A program made the translations under genes and the position numbers. From positions 4,278,001 through 4,342,000 of the forward strand of contig CP136534.1 of NCBI GenBank assembly GCA_051016205.1: 64,000 bases of DNA. Reading direction: 5' to 3'. Below, piece by piece: positions 15,847 through 22,991 of the stretch. Below the pieces are notes generated by a model, which worked only from the letters and a program-made list of their open reading frames with translations, was not told the origin of the DNA and made no database searches. How positions within the stretch are numbered: position 1 is the first letter of the stretch; the number at the start of each line of letters is the position of its first letter. Origin of the DNA: Acuticoccus sp051016205. GTDB lineage: Bacteria > Pseudomonadota > Alphaproteobacteria > Rhizobiales > Amorphaceae.

Positions 15847-16260
15847 CTAGATAGTTGACGAAACAACTGTTTGCCGAAGCGCCCCATCGGCGATCATCAT
15901 GACTCGACCGAGGCTGCCCGTCGGGATGTGCATGTTTTCTTTGGCGATGTGATAAATCTCGGTGAGCGAGCGGCGGTATCGGTCAGCCAAGGCCTCGTCT
16001 TGGTTTTCGCCCTCATCCAAATACCAAAAGCTGGTGGCTTCATCGACGCTGCGCTGATCGCTTAAGTTCGTAAGCTCAACGATGGCGCGATCGCCTTGAA
16101 TGCAATCAGGCTGGAGGCCTGACACAGCGTTTGTGCCTGGCTCCATCTCCTCAATCACCTTTAGCGCAGCCTGCACCGCCTCAAGCTTCGAGTCGGCCTC
16201 AAAGCGGACGGTCTTGTAGCACCGCACGTCGGCGGCGACGGTCAGTCGATACATTTTCAT
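15847..16260 (-). CDS. Hypothetical protein (137 aa)
   Basis: Begins MKMYRLTVAADVRCYKTVRF (start 16260; MYRL two codons later also possible), a small beta-alpha start found in many phage proteins of unknown role. The centre has an acidic YLDEGENQDEALADRYRRSL region. No family recognised. It is separated from the leftward ParB-like operon by 157 bases that hold a perfect hairpin. Confidence 0.5.
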   Translation of the reverse strand: MKMYRLTVAADVRCYKTVRFEADSKLEAVQAALKVIEEMEPGTNAVSGLQPDCIQGDRAIVELTNLSDQRSVDEATSFWYLDEGENQDEALADRYRRSLTEIYHIAKENMHIPTGSLGRVMMIADGALRQTVVSSTI

Positions 16261-16360
16261 GGCTGATCCATTCTCAATAGTAGATTGTGCGGCCGTCGGC
16301 GTTCACCCGAACGATGACGGTGTTGACGTTGGTGCCGACGAGTTGGGAGCGGTGGTGCAA

Positions 16361-16386
16361 GAAACTACCCACGCATGGGTAGTTTC
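16361..16386. repeat. Perfect 10-bp inverted repeat
   Basis: GAAACTACCC (16361-16370) and GGGTAGTTTC (16377-16386) flank ACGCAT. There is no T-run on either side. It lies downstream of the ParB-like gene 16418-17251 and may be a transcript-end or pause hairpin. A 27-codon minus-strand frame through it (ending VNADGRTIYY) is too short to call a gene. Confidence 0.5.
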
Positions 16387-16417
16387 TGCCGCACTTCTCG
16401 CGAGCCCTAACCGGCCG

Positions 16418-17251
16418 CTACGTCACCTCCCGCCTGATGGCCTTGGCCATTTCCTTCGCTGGCAGTCGGTCAAGCCATGAGGCCAAGGCAAGTGCGTCTT
16501 CGCTTGCCATCCGTTCTGCCACCCACCGAGCACAATCCGATGCGTCGGCGGTCCGGCGAACCTTGTCGGCCGCGGCGTTGGCCTTGGTGGTTTCCGCGGC
16601 TTCGTCGGTCTTGGCTTTCGCTTTGTCACGGGATTGCAATTCTCGATTGATCATGGAGACTTGTTCCTCTGGTGAAAGCTTCTTGAGGCGGTCCAGGTAG
16701 GCGCCCGTGTCCAAGGGGGTGCCCTTGATCAGAGCCTTGGCCTCCTCGCACACCTTGGCGCCACGCTCAGCGTCGCGGCGCACCTTGCGTTCGGACTGGC
16801 CGGTGACCTTGGCGGTTTCCTGGGTGAACCGGTCCGCAGAGGGTTGGCCAAGTTGGCCAACCCTCGTGTATTGGTTTGATCCGTTTACTGTTTCAGGATG
16901 CAACTCCTCATAGATCGCCTTGCGACGCGCTGTGAGGTCTGCCCGCTCGGTGGGCGTTAGCTCCGAGCGGCACAGGTTTTCGTCAATCTCCCAGAGACGA
17001 TGGTCTACGTGATCTGGAAGGATTGGAAGCATGGCTGTCTCCCAGCCAAGCAGTTTCATGGCGGCCAGACGGTGTGCTCCGGCAACCAACACAATGCGCT
17101 CACCGTCACCGACTATGCGAACAGTTGGTGGCGTTTGGAGGCCGATCTGCTTGATGCTCTCGGCGATGGCCTCTACCTTCGACTGGTCGACCTGGCGACG
17201 GCCATCTTCAACATCGATGTTGTTGAGGGTGATGTTATATGTTTCTCCCAT
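16418..17251 (-). CDS. ParB-like protein
   Basis: A 277-residue protein. The ParB N-terminal domain is clear: NIDVEDGRRQVDQSKVEAIA, PTVRIVGDGERIVLVAGAHR (the GAHR box), LWEIDENLCRSELTPTERAD, then a helix-turn-helix QETAKVTGQSERKVRRDAER. The tail is lysine/alanine rich, ending with LASWLDRLPAKEMAKAIRRE. The ATG at 17251 overlaps the previous stop in TGATG. With its neighbour it forms a leftward pair resembling regulators that sit beside phage packaging genes; role unproven. Confidence 0.8.
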   Translation of the reverse strand: MGETYNITLNNIDVEDGRRQVDQSKVEAIAESIKQIGLQTPPTVRIVGDGERIVLVAGAHRLAAMKLLGWETAMLPILPDHVDHRLWEIDENLCRSELTPTERADLTARRKAIYEELHPETVNGSNQYTRVGQLGQPSADRFTQETAKVTGQSERKVRRDAERGAKVCEEAKALIKGTPLDTGAYLDRLKKLSPEEQVSMINRELQSRDKAKAKTDEAAETTKANAAADKVRRTADASDCARWVAERMASEDALALASWLDRLPAKEMAKAIRREVT

Positions 17252-18108
17252 CAACGGGGCCTCGGAAAAGCTTCACCCTCACGCCACACCATTTGACGGA
17301 CAAGGCGACCTTTCCTTAGCGCATTGAACGCTTTGATGAAGAAAGCTGCTTGCGCTGGTATTGAGATCCTCTTCTTTCCAGTCCCGTGATCGAGGTAGCT
17401 CTTCCGAAGCTCTACCGCGGGGTGTTGATGGTGATCGATCCCAACACTGTTTATGATCGCGTCGATAAGTCCGTCTGTCGTTGTGTGGTCGACTCTACGA
17501 CAAAGGTGAATCGCTGAGATAATGCCCGATGGTGCGAGCCTGTATGAGCTTATCAGTGGCCCGCCTGCTAAGACTGCGTCTGGGAGGCCTGGATTTTGCT
17601 CTACTGTTTCGATGATCTCACTTGTTCTAGGGCGATTGTTGAACGATTTTGCACCCCTCTCAACCGTGTAGATGAAAGATGCGGCCGACGCTAAGCGAAT
17701 TGCGCTTTTATGCCCTCGCATCTTGAGGACATCTCCTGGAGACCGTTTGCTGCCTTGGTCAAGCGTGTCCCTTGATACCCTTTCCACGCCAAACTTCATC
17801 CCCATCGGAACTGCCATGTTCGCCTTGACCACGGCGGAAAGGCGATGCTGTCCGTCGTTCAACTCACCTGTTTTGGCAACGATGATGTCTTGGCCGTTCA
17901 GCTCCCATTCGCCATTTCGCATGGCCTCCGCGAACATGCCTACGCTTTGTCTTCCGTTCATGCGCAGGTTTCGGTTTGATGGATTGTTTGCAAGTAGTCG
18001 CTTAGCCATCTCGGGCGTCACCCATTCGGTGGTGTAGAACACCTCCGATTCTCCTCGCTTCAGCAAAGCTTCCAGCTTTTGGACTGAGCTATCATACGGC
18101 ATTTGCAT
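17251..18108 (-). CDS. ParB-superfamily-like protein with DGQHR motif
   Basis: A 285-residue protein from ATG 18108 (MQMPYDSSVQKLEAL; the frame extends to 18168 but that overlaps a small gene). It carries IIVAKTGELNDGQHRLSAVV, the 'DGQHR' signature seen in ParB-fold and DndB-like proteins, after a NRNLRMNGRQSVGMFAEAM segment. The rest is helical, with two histidine clusters. It is coupled to the ParB-like gene. Such pairs recur in phage genomes without a known function. Confidence 0.6.
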   Translation of the reverse strand: MQMPYDSSVQKLEALLKRGESEVFYTTEWVTPEMAKRLLANNPSNRNLRMNGRQSVGMFAEAMRNGEWELNGQDIIVAKTGELNDGQHRLSAVVKANMAVPMGMKFGVERVSRDTLDQGSKRSPGDVLKMRGHKSAIRLASAASFIYTVERGAKSFNNRPRTSEIIETVEQNPGLPDAVLAGGPLISSYRLAPSGIISAIHLCRRVDHTTTDGLIDAIINSVGIDHHQHPAVELRKSYLDHGTGKKRISIPAQAAFFIKAFNALRKGRLVRQMVWREGEAFPRPR

Positions 18109-18134
18109 TGCAATTGACCTTTGGTGTGGTGGGG

Positions 18135-18311
18135 TCAGCGTGCCTGGCTGAGGCACTGGGGCGAGCATCCAATCAGGTGGGATGCCTGGTAGGTTGAGAG
18201 GCGGCGGGGATAGTCCTCGCGGTCCTCTTCCTTGTCCCTCACGATGGTGATGAGGGTGTCATCAATCATCGCCGGCAATGGCGGCGCGGCGGACGAGGGT
18301 GTCGTGGTCAT
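18135..18311 (-). CDS. Small hypothetical protein (58 aa)
   Basis: A short gene whose ATG (18309-18311) overlaps the TGA of the upstream gene in ATGA. It reads MTTTPSSAAPPLPAMIDDTL and ends with two cysteines (IGCSPQCLSQAR). Coupling on the upstream side and phage-like composition support it. No family recognised. Confidence 0.5.
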   Translation of the reverse strand: MTTTPSSAAPPLPAMIDDTLITIVRDKEEDREDYPRRLSTYQASHLIGCSPQCLSQAR

Positions 18312-18592
18312 AGTCGGTGTCCATACATTCTGTTGAGAACGGCAACGCCGTCGCGGAAGGTCTGCTCGGCATCGCGGCCAAGGCCCTCATAGAAACGGCG
18401 GTGATGGTGGGCTTCGTGGGCGCGTCGGAGCTTGACTTGCTCGTCGGCGGTTAGACCAAAGCGGAAGCTTTTTGCGATCGACAGGGCGCGAACCCAGTCT
18501 TCACTGCGCATATACTGGATGACCTGATCCGTTTTGCGGATGAGGTCGCCTGTAATAGGATCGACCAGCAATGGCCTCATGCTCACATCCAT
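18308..18592 (-). CDS. Hypothetical protein (94 aa), first gene of the leftward ParB operon
   Basis: Contains a helical segment with LTADEQVKLRRAHEAHHHRR (residues about 49-68), a histidine-rich stretch that could bind metal or simply lie on a helix face. It is the promoter-proximal gene of the 18592-16418 leftward unit, with the inverted GTATC-TTT-GATAC element directly upstream. No family recognised. Confidence 0.55.
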   Translation of the reverse strand: MDVSMRPLLVDPITGDLIRKTDQVIQYMRSEDWVRALSIAKSFRFGLTADEQVKLRRAHEAHHHRRFYEGLGRDAEQTFRDGVAVLNRMYGHRL

Positions 18593-18595
18593 TTT

Positions 18596-18608
18596 GTATC
18601 TTTGATAC
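18596..18608 (-). promoter_or_regulatory. GTATC-TTT-GATAC operator candidate
   Basis: A perfect 5-bp inverted repeat with a 3-base spacer in the 66-bp gap between the divergent leftward operon and terL. It is the tightest example of the half-site pair seen before other leftward genes. Confidence 0.45.
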
Positions 18609-18658
18609 GTACGAAATCACATGATCCGTAGCGCGTCAAGAAAGTTTTTGAGCATCTG

Positions 18659-20185
18659 ATGGATGTTCCTGGCCTGCCGCCCGGTCTCAACCTCTCCGAC
18701 CCGGCCACGCTCCTGAAGCTTCAGGGGCGCGTCCTGGAGAGGGACTTGCGCGGGTTCGTCAGGGAGGCGTGGCCGCACGTTGACCCGGCCAAGTTCATGG
18801 GCAACTGGCACATCGATGCCATCTGCGATCACCTGCAGGCGGTGTCGAACCGGGAGATCCACAGGCTGATCATCAACATCCCGCCACGGCGCGGAAAGTC
18901 GCTCCTGGTGTCGGTCCTTTGGCCCGCCTACACCTGGGCCCATACCCCTGTTGAGGGGACCTGGCTGGGGCCATCCACCAAGTTCCTCTTTGCCTCCTAC
19001 GCCGGGCAATTGGCGGTGCGCGATAGCGTCAAATCACGCCGGCTGATGGAATCGCGTTGGTATCGCGAACGGTGGGGCCACAGGGTCCAGTTTGCCGCCG
19101 ATCAGAACCAGAAAAGCCGGTTCCTCAACCTCGCGGGCGGGGAGCGGATCGCCACGTCGGTGGGCGGCCAACTGACTGGTGAAGGTGGCGATATCATCGG
19201 CATCGACGATCCGCACAACGCCGTGGACATCCACAGCGACACGGAGCGCCAAGGTGTCTTGGACTGGTGGTCGGAGAGCATGTCCAGCCGCCTCAATGAC
19301 GTGCGCACAGGCTGCATCGTCATGATCATGCAGCGCCTGCACGAGCGCGACCTCGTCGGGCACATCCTGTCCCGCGAGCTCGGCTGGGACCACCTGTGCA
19401 TCCCGGAAAAGTGGGAGCCGGACCACCCCTACCCCATCCGCACCAAGCTATCCGAAAAGGACCCGGAACGTTGGCGCGATCCTCGCCCGGACAACGGTGA
19501 GACGCTCCTGTGGTCGGAGCGCTTTCCGGCCACGGCCTATCGCGACCTTGCCCTCTCTATGGGCCCTTACGCCGAGGCGGGTCAGCTTCAGCAGCGGCCG
19601 GCGCCACGGGAAGGCGGCCTGTTCAAGCGGGCATGGTTTGAGGTGGTCGATGCGGCACCGGCGAAAGCGCGGCGGGTGCGCGGCTGGGATCTTGCTGCCA
19701 CTGACACCGGCCTTGGCGATCCCGACTGGACGGCCGGCGTGCTGATCTCCCGCGACAGCAACGGCATCTTCTACATCGAGCATGTGGAGCACATGCAGGG
19801 CACGCCGTTGGCCGTGGAGCAGACCATCCTCAACTTTGCCAGCCAGGACGGCAAGAAGACCCGCATTCGCGGCCAACAGGACCCTGGCCAAGCCGGAAAG
19901 TCTCAAGCGCAGCACCTGGCCCGGAAGCTGGCCGGCTACAATGTGCGCTTCAAGCCGATGACGGGCAGCAAGGTGACACGGGCCGAGCCGATGGCCGCCC
20001 AGGCCGAGGCGGGCAACATCAAACTCGTGCGTGGACCTTGGAACGATGTCTTCCTGCAAGAGATGGGCATGTTCCCCAACGCTGCCCACGACGACCAGGT
20101 CGACGCTGCAGCGACGGCTTTTGACGCTTTGGTCAATGAGCCGACGGGCAGCATCCGATGGGGCGGCATTCGCGGCGCGCACTGA
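18659..20185 (+). CDS. terL: Terminase large subunit
   Basis: Packaging ATPase-nuclease of 508 residues. The ATPase part has INIPPRRGKSLLVSVL (Walker A-like, about residues 77-92), IIGIDDPHNAVD (Walker B region with the catalytic acidic residue) and RTGCIVMIMQRLHERDLVG (coupling motif III). The C-terminal nuclease part begins RRVRGWDLAATDTG and includes later acidic residues near HDDQVDAAATAFDA, the usual RNase H-fold set. Start ATG 18659. It lies 4 kb from terS across a reversed accessory block. Confidence 0.93.
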   Translation: MDVPGLPPGLNLSDPATLLKLQGRVLERDLRGFVREAWPHVDPAKFMGNWHIDAICDHLQAVSNREIHRLIINIPPRRGKSLLVSVLWPAYTWAHTPVEGTWLGPSTKFLFASYAGQLAVRDSVKSRRLMESRWYRERWGHRVQFAADQNQKSRFLNLAGGERIATSVGGQLTGEGGDIIGIDDPHNAVDIHSDTERQGVLDWWSESMSSRLNDVRTGCIVMIMQRLHERDLVGHILSRELGWDHLCIPEKWEPDHPYPIRTKLSEKDPERWRDPRPDNGETLLWSERFPATAYRDLALSMGPYAEAGQLQQRPAPREGGLFKRAWFEVVDAAPAKARRVRGWDLAATDTGLGDPDWTAGVLISRDSNGIFYIEHVEHMQGTPLAVEQTILNFASQDGKKTRIRGQQDPGQAGKSQAQHLARKLAGYNVRFKPMTGSKVTRAEPMAAQAEAGNIKLVRGPWNDVFLQEMGMFPNAAHDDQVDAAATAFDALVNEPTGSIRWGGIRGAH

Positions 20186-20253
20186 TTGGCGGAGGGCTTC
20201 GTGCCCCCTCAACCGGCTGCCTCGTGGACACCTGGCCGTGCGAAATTGGGGCT

Positions 20254-20560
20254 GGCGCAGCGTCAAAAATGGCCCCGAAAGACCGGGACAGAAACCGGAC
20301 AGCAACCGGGACAGTTTCCGGACAGAAATTTGCACAGCCCCGCCATCTATAACCAATTGATAATACGTAGATTTCTGGCTTGATGCTGACTTGACCGGGA
20401 CAGCAAGTGAGACAAATCCCGGACAGCAACCGGGACGAATCCCGGACACATAAAAAGAAGAAAACAAAAAAACAAATAACAATTACCCTTCCCAGAGTCA
20501 GAGACTCAGGCCGCGCGCGCGAGCGCGCACGGTGGAAGGGAGTGGCTCCGCCTGTTTGAT
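20254..20560 (+). pseudogene. Remnant of an O-like initiator gene / second origin region
   Basis: A 445-bp gap after terL holds no intact gene. In one frame the iteron stretch reads as TGTETGQQPGQF-like residues, then an AT-rich KKKKTKKQ-like stretch, then about 40 bases (20509-20548) closely matching 5610-5655 of the initiator gene, including the GCGCGAGCGCGC-type palindrome. Stops interrupt the frame at about 20381 and 20391. It looks like a decayed duplicate of an initiator gene whose DNA-binding sites were kept. Confidence 0.5.
20283..20449 (+). repeat. Iteron array, candidate second origin
   Basis: CCGGGACAG-type units start at 20283, 20295, 20306 and 20318, then 20395, 20407 (degenerate), 20419, 20430 and 20442, giving 11-12-bp spacing in both clusters. 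A 40-base adenine-rich tract (20448-20487) follows directly, like a DNA unwinding element. The unit is the same as in the initiator gene at 5426-5523. Confidence 0.65.
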
Positions 20561-20566
20561 GAGCGC

Positions 20567-20595
20567 TTGACAAATGTCTTGTTCCGATACAGATT
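20567..20595 (+). promoter_or_regulatory. Promoter candidate for the winged-helix regulator
   Basis: TTGACA at 20567-20572 and CAGATT at 20590-20595 have a 17-base spacer, about 35 bases before ATG 20631. GATAC (20586-20590) overlaps the -10, so the same factor as at the other GATAC sites could act here. Confidence 0.45.
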
Positions 20596-20630
20596 GCCGT
20601 TGTGTGTTTCTTCGTAACGCAGGCGTTTAC

Positions 20631-20966
20631 ATGCTTCATCCTTGCCCAGTGTGTGGCGGCCACCTTTCCGATCGGGTGCACCTCGCGTCCATCGCACCGT
20701 TTCTGCCGGACAACATGACCGGCCAAATCATCAGGGCTTTGTTGAACCGGCCGAGCTTGGGCATGTCGGCAGACCAGTTGGTCGAGCACCTCTACGGACA
20801 CCGCCCCGATGGCGGCCCTCACAACGCCCGGCGGTGCGTTCATGTCTATCTCCACAAAGCGCGGAATATCTTGAGGGGATACAACGCCGAGATTATCGCA
20901 AGCGGCGGCCATCGGTCTCGATACATCATCAAGCACAGTCCGCCCTCCCAGGCCCAAGCGGCTTAG
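20631..20966 (+). CDS. Zinc-ribbon plus winged-helix regulator
   Basis: A 111-residue protein from ATG 20631. It opens with CPVCGG (a half zinc knuckle), followed by an OmpR/PhoB C-terminal-type winged helix: IIRALLNRPSLGMSADQLVE, then NARRCVHVYLHKARNILRGY and a beta wing HRSRYIIKH. There is no receiver domain. Similar short proteins occur in alphaproteobacterial phages, probably as late or lysogeny regulators. ATG 20574 is an in-frame alternative, but it overlaps the promoter. Confidence 0.62.
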   Translation: MLHPCPVCGGHLSDRVHLASIAPFLPDNMTGQIIRALLNRPSLGMSADQLVEHLYGHRPDGGPHNARRCVHVYLHKARNILRGYNAEIIASGGHRSRYIIKHSPPSQAQAA

Positions 20967-21009
20967 GCGGGCCTTCCGCCGCATAATCCAAGCCTCCAAG
21001 GGTCAGGCA

Positions 21010-21561
21010 ATGAGCGAGGAACGAGCCGCATGGACAGCGGAGATGGACGCGCAGCTGAAGAAGCTCATCGCGAGAGGGTCCCCGGCGTCGGTGGCGGCGC
21101 AGGTCTTGGGACGCTCGCGCGGTTCGGTGATCGGGCGGGCGCGTCGGAAAGGGCTGGGGAACTTTCACAGCAGGGCGAAACCGAGCCCCTCAACGGCCAG
21201 CAAGCCGAAGCCCAAGGCGGAATCGACGCCCAAGGCGGAACCAAAGCCCAAGGCGAAGGCCAAACCTGTGAAGCCTGCGGCCAAGCCCGCGGAGCCACCG
21301 AAGGCCCCTCAGAAGCCGAAGCGAAGCTCGCGTCGGGCTCCGACCAAGCCGAAGGCAACACCCACCCTGAAGCCGTCGATGATCCCACCGGGAGCGGTGA
21401 GGTTGAGCCAGGTGCGGCCGGGTCAGTGCTCGTGGCTTTTGGAGGTCGGGCCCGAGGACCCGGCGATGTGCGGAGCGGCGACGGGGAGTCTCGATTCTCC
21501 CTGGTGCAAGGAACATCGGGCGAGGGTGTTCTACCGGCCGCCGGTGAAGTTGTCAGCTTAG
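21010..21561 (+). CDS. GcrA-family cell-cycle regulator homologue
   Basis: GcrA is an alphaproteobacterial transcription factor that acts with sigma-70 at methylated GANTC promoters. The N-terminal 45 residues carry its SANT-like helix-turn-helix: WTAEMDAQLKKLIARGSPAS then VLGRSRGSVIGRARRKGLG. A lysine/proline/alanine linker (about 55-120) leads to the C-terminal RNA-polymerase-binding domain, PGQCSWLLEVGPEDPAMCGA then WCKEHRARVFYRP. At 183 residues the size is normal. It could steer host promoters or late phage promoters. Confidence 0.82.
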   Translation: MSEERAAWTAEMDAQLKKLIARGSPASVAAQVLGRSRGSVIGRARRKGLGNFHSRAKPSPSTASKPKPKAESTPKAEPKPKAKAKPVKPAAKPAEPPKAPQKPKRSSRRAPTKPKATPTLKPSMIPPGAVRLSQVRPGQCSWLLEVGPEDPAMCGAATGSLDSPWCKEHRARVFYRPPVKLSA

Positions 21562-21842
21562 CCGACGCCAAGGCAGCACTTGAGGCTGAGGATGAGGGCG
21601 ACGAGCGCCACATCAACGGCGAGGCCCATTGCCATAGCTGCGGCCACACATGGGAGGCTGTGGCCCCAGTCGGCTCTGTTGAGCTTCAGTGCCCCGAATG
21701 CAACCGCATGTGGGGCCTCTTCAGCACCCCGATCAGCCCCGGCATTCATTGGACCTGCCATTGTGGTGAGGGGCTTTTCTACTTGCGCCCGGAAGGCGCC
21801 ATGTGCCGCGCTTGCGGCACCTACGCGCACGGTTGGGAATGA
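21504..21842 (+). CDS. Double zinc-ribbon protein
   Basis: Reads HCHSCGHTWEAVAPVGSVEL, QCPECNRMW, WTCHCGEGLFYLRP and CRACG, so three or four Cys pairs for two zinc ribbons. Related small phage proteins begin VVxLAxA, which matches VVSLADAKAALE here. The start is uncertain: GTG 21504 is the nearest usable one and overlaps the gcrA-like gene by 58 bases. It ends in ATGA with the rusA-like gene. Function unknown. Confidence 0.6.
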   Translation: MQGTSGEGVLPAAGEVVSLADAKAALEAEDEGDERHINGEAHCHSCGHTWEAVAPVGSVELQCPECNRMWGLFSTPISPGIHWTCHCGEGLFYLRPEGAMCRACGTYAHGWE

Positions 21843-22324
21843 CTAAGTTCTACGTCCCAGGCAGGCCTGTGCCCTGGGCGCGACCGCGAAAGCGCGGTGG
21901 GAAGCCGCTCAAGAAGCGTTTCTTCAACACGCCCGAGCACGAGAACCACATGACGCTGGTTCAGGTGTGCGCCCGCAACGCCATGCGCGGGCGGCCGCTG
22001 ATCGATCGCCCTGTCTTGCTGTCATGCCTGTTCTTCTTCCCGTGGCCAAAGGGGACGTCGGAAAAGGCGAAAGCGGAGTCGCGCGGCATCATGATGGTGG
22101 CGCGGCCGGACACCAGCAATCTCGTTAAGCTGGTCGAGGACGCTTGCAACAACGTCGTGTGGCGGGATGACAGCCTCGTCCACTACGCCGCCATCCTCAA
22201 GGTCCGAACCGATCTCCCGCCCATGACCAAGGTGACTGTCATGCTCGTCGATGACGAGGCGGCGGTGGTCGATGGCGCCCTGGCCTCAGACCCATCCATT
22301 CATGAGGTAACCTGTGTCCAATAA
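21839..22324 (+). CDS. RusA-like Holliday junction resolvase
   Basis: A 161-residue endonuclease that would cut four-way junctions before packaging. Family marks are FYVPGRPVPWARPRKRGG at the N-terminus and RPDTSNLVKLVEDACNNVVW with DDSLVHYAAILKV, the RusA 'kPDlDNlvK..lDaLng.vw.DDsqv' motif with S in place of the second Asp. The conserved acidic residues D and DD are otherwise present. ATGA coupling at the start; the next gene begins inside its last codons. Confidence 0.88.
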   Translation: MTKFYVPGRPVPWARPRKRGGKPLKKRFFNTPEHENHMTLVQVCARNAMRGRPLIDRPVLLSCLFFFPWPKGTSEKAKAESRGIMMVARPDTSNLVKLVEDACNNVVWRDDSLVHYAAILKVRTDLPPMTKVTVMLVDDEAAVVDGALASDPSIHEVTCVQ

Positions 22325-22991
22325 TGAGCAGAACACCCGCACGAACAGCGTGAACGGTGAGCAGCTTCGACAGTATGTCGAACGGATCGAGCGCGTCCGT
22401 GCTGAGATCGACGAGTACAAGGACGACGAAACGAGCATCTTCGCCGAGGCCAAGGCGAATGGGTACGACACCCGCTACATGCGCCACGTCCTGAAGCTTC
22501 GGAAGCTGTCGCCCTCCGAGCGCGAAAACAACGAAGCGATGATGGATCTGTACCTCCACGCCCTCGGCATGGTGCGTGAGGCGCCGTTGTTCCGGCATGT
22601 GGAGCAGATGGGTGTCGACGTGGCGGCCCGCGAAAAGGTGATCGAGGCCCTGATGCTCCTCGCCCCCGAAAAGGGCGACATCACGGTGCGTTGCGGCGCC
22701 GGCCCGCGTATTCGGATTTGGCGCGACAAGGAAGGTGTTCGCACCGAGGAAATGCCGGATGAGCCGGCGCCGCGGAAGCAGTCCAGGGAGGATGAGGACG
22801 ACGCTCCTCCCCCGGAGCCCATGAGCGAAGTCCCAGACGTCGACGACTTGGGTGCCTTCGAGCTCGGCAACGAAGCCCGGCTGAACGATGTGCCCATCGT
22901 CAAGAACCCCTTTCCCTGGCACGACGGCCGCCGCCGGCGATGGGATGAAGGTTGGCGGGAGCAGGACGGTGGCGACGGGATGGGGTCATAA
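22314..22991 (+). CDS. GapR (DUF2312) fused to an RMF/CrpP-like domain
   Basis: GapR binds overtwisted AT-rich DNA in alphaproteobacteria. Residues about 16-86 match it: EQLRQYVERIERVRAEIDEY, AEAKANGYDTRYMRHVLKLR and a MMDLYLHALG end. A middle region (90-145) is unassigned. Residues about 178-218 match the ribosome modulation factor/CrpP fold: LGAFELGNEARLNDVPIVKN then PFPWHDGRRRRWDEGWRE. Separate genes of both kinds are common in such phages; a single chain joining a nucleoid protein to an RMF-like tail is unusual. GTG start with GAGGT upstream, overlapping rusA. Confidence 0.75.
   Translation: MSNNEQNTRTNSVNGEQLRQYVERIERVRAEIDEYKDDETSIFAEAKANGYDTRYMRHVLKLRKLSPSERENNEAMMDLYLHALGMVREAPLFRHVEQMGVDVAAREKVIEALMLLAPEKGDITVRCGAGPRIRIWRDKEGVRTEEMPDEPAPRKQSREDEDDAPPPEPMSEVPDVDDLGAFELGNEARLNDVPIVKNPFPWHDGRRRRWDEGWREQDGGDGMGS

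Noticed and set aside
20283..20449. Possible CRISPR array in the repeated CCGGGACAG stretch
   Set aside because: Units are 8-9 bases with 2-3-base gaps, far too short for CRISPR, and no cas genes are near. Iterons explain them better.
19448..20482. Minus-strand open frame of 344 codons
   Set aside because: Opposite terL and the iteron region; no recognisable protein features.
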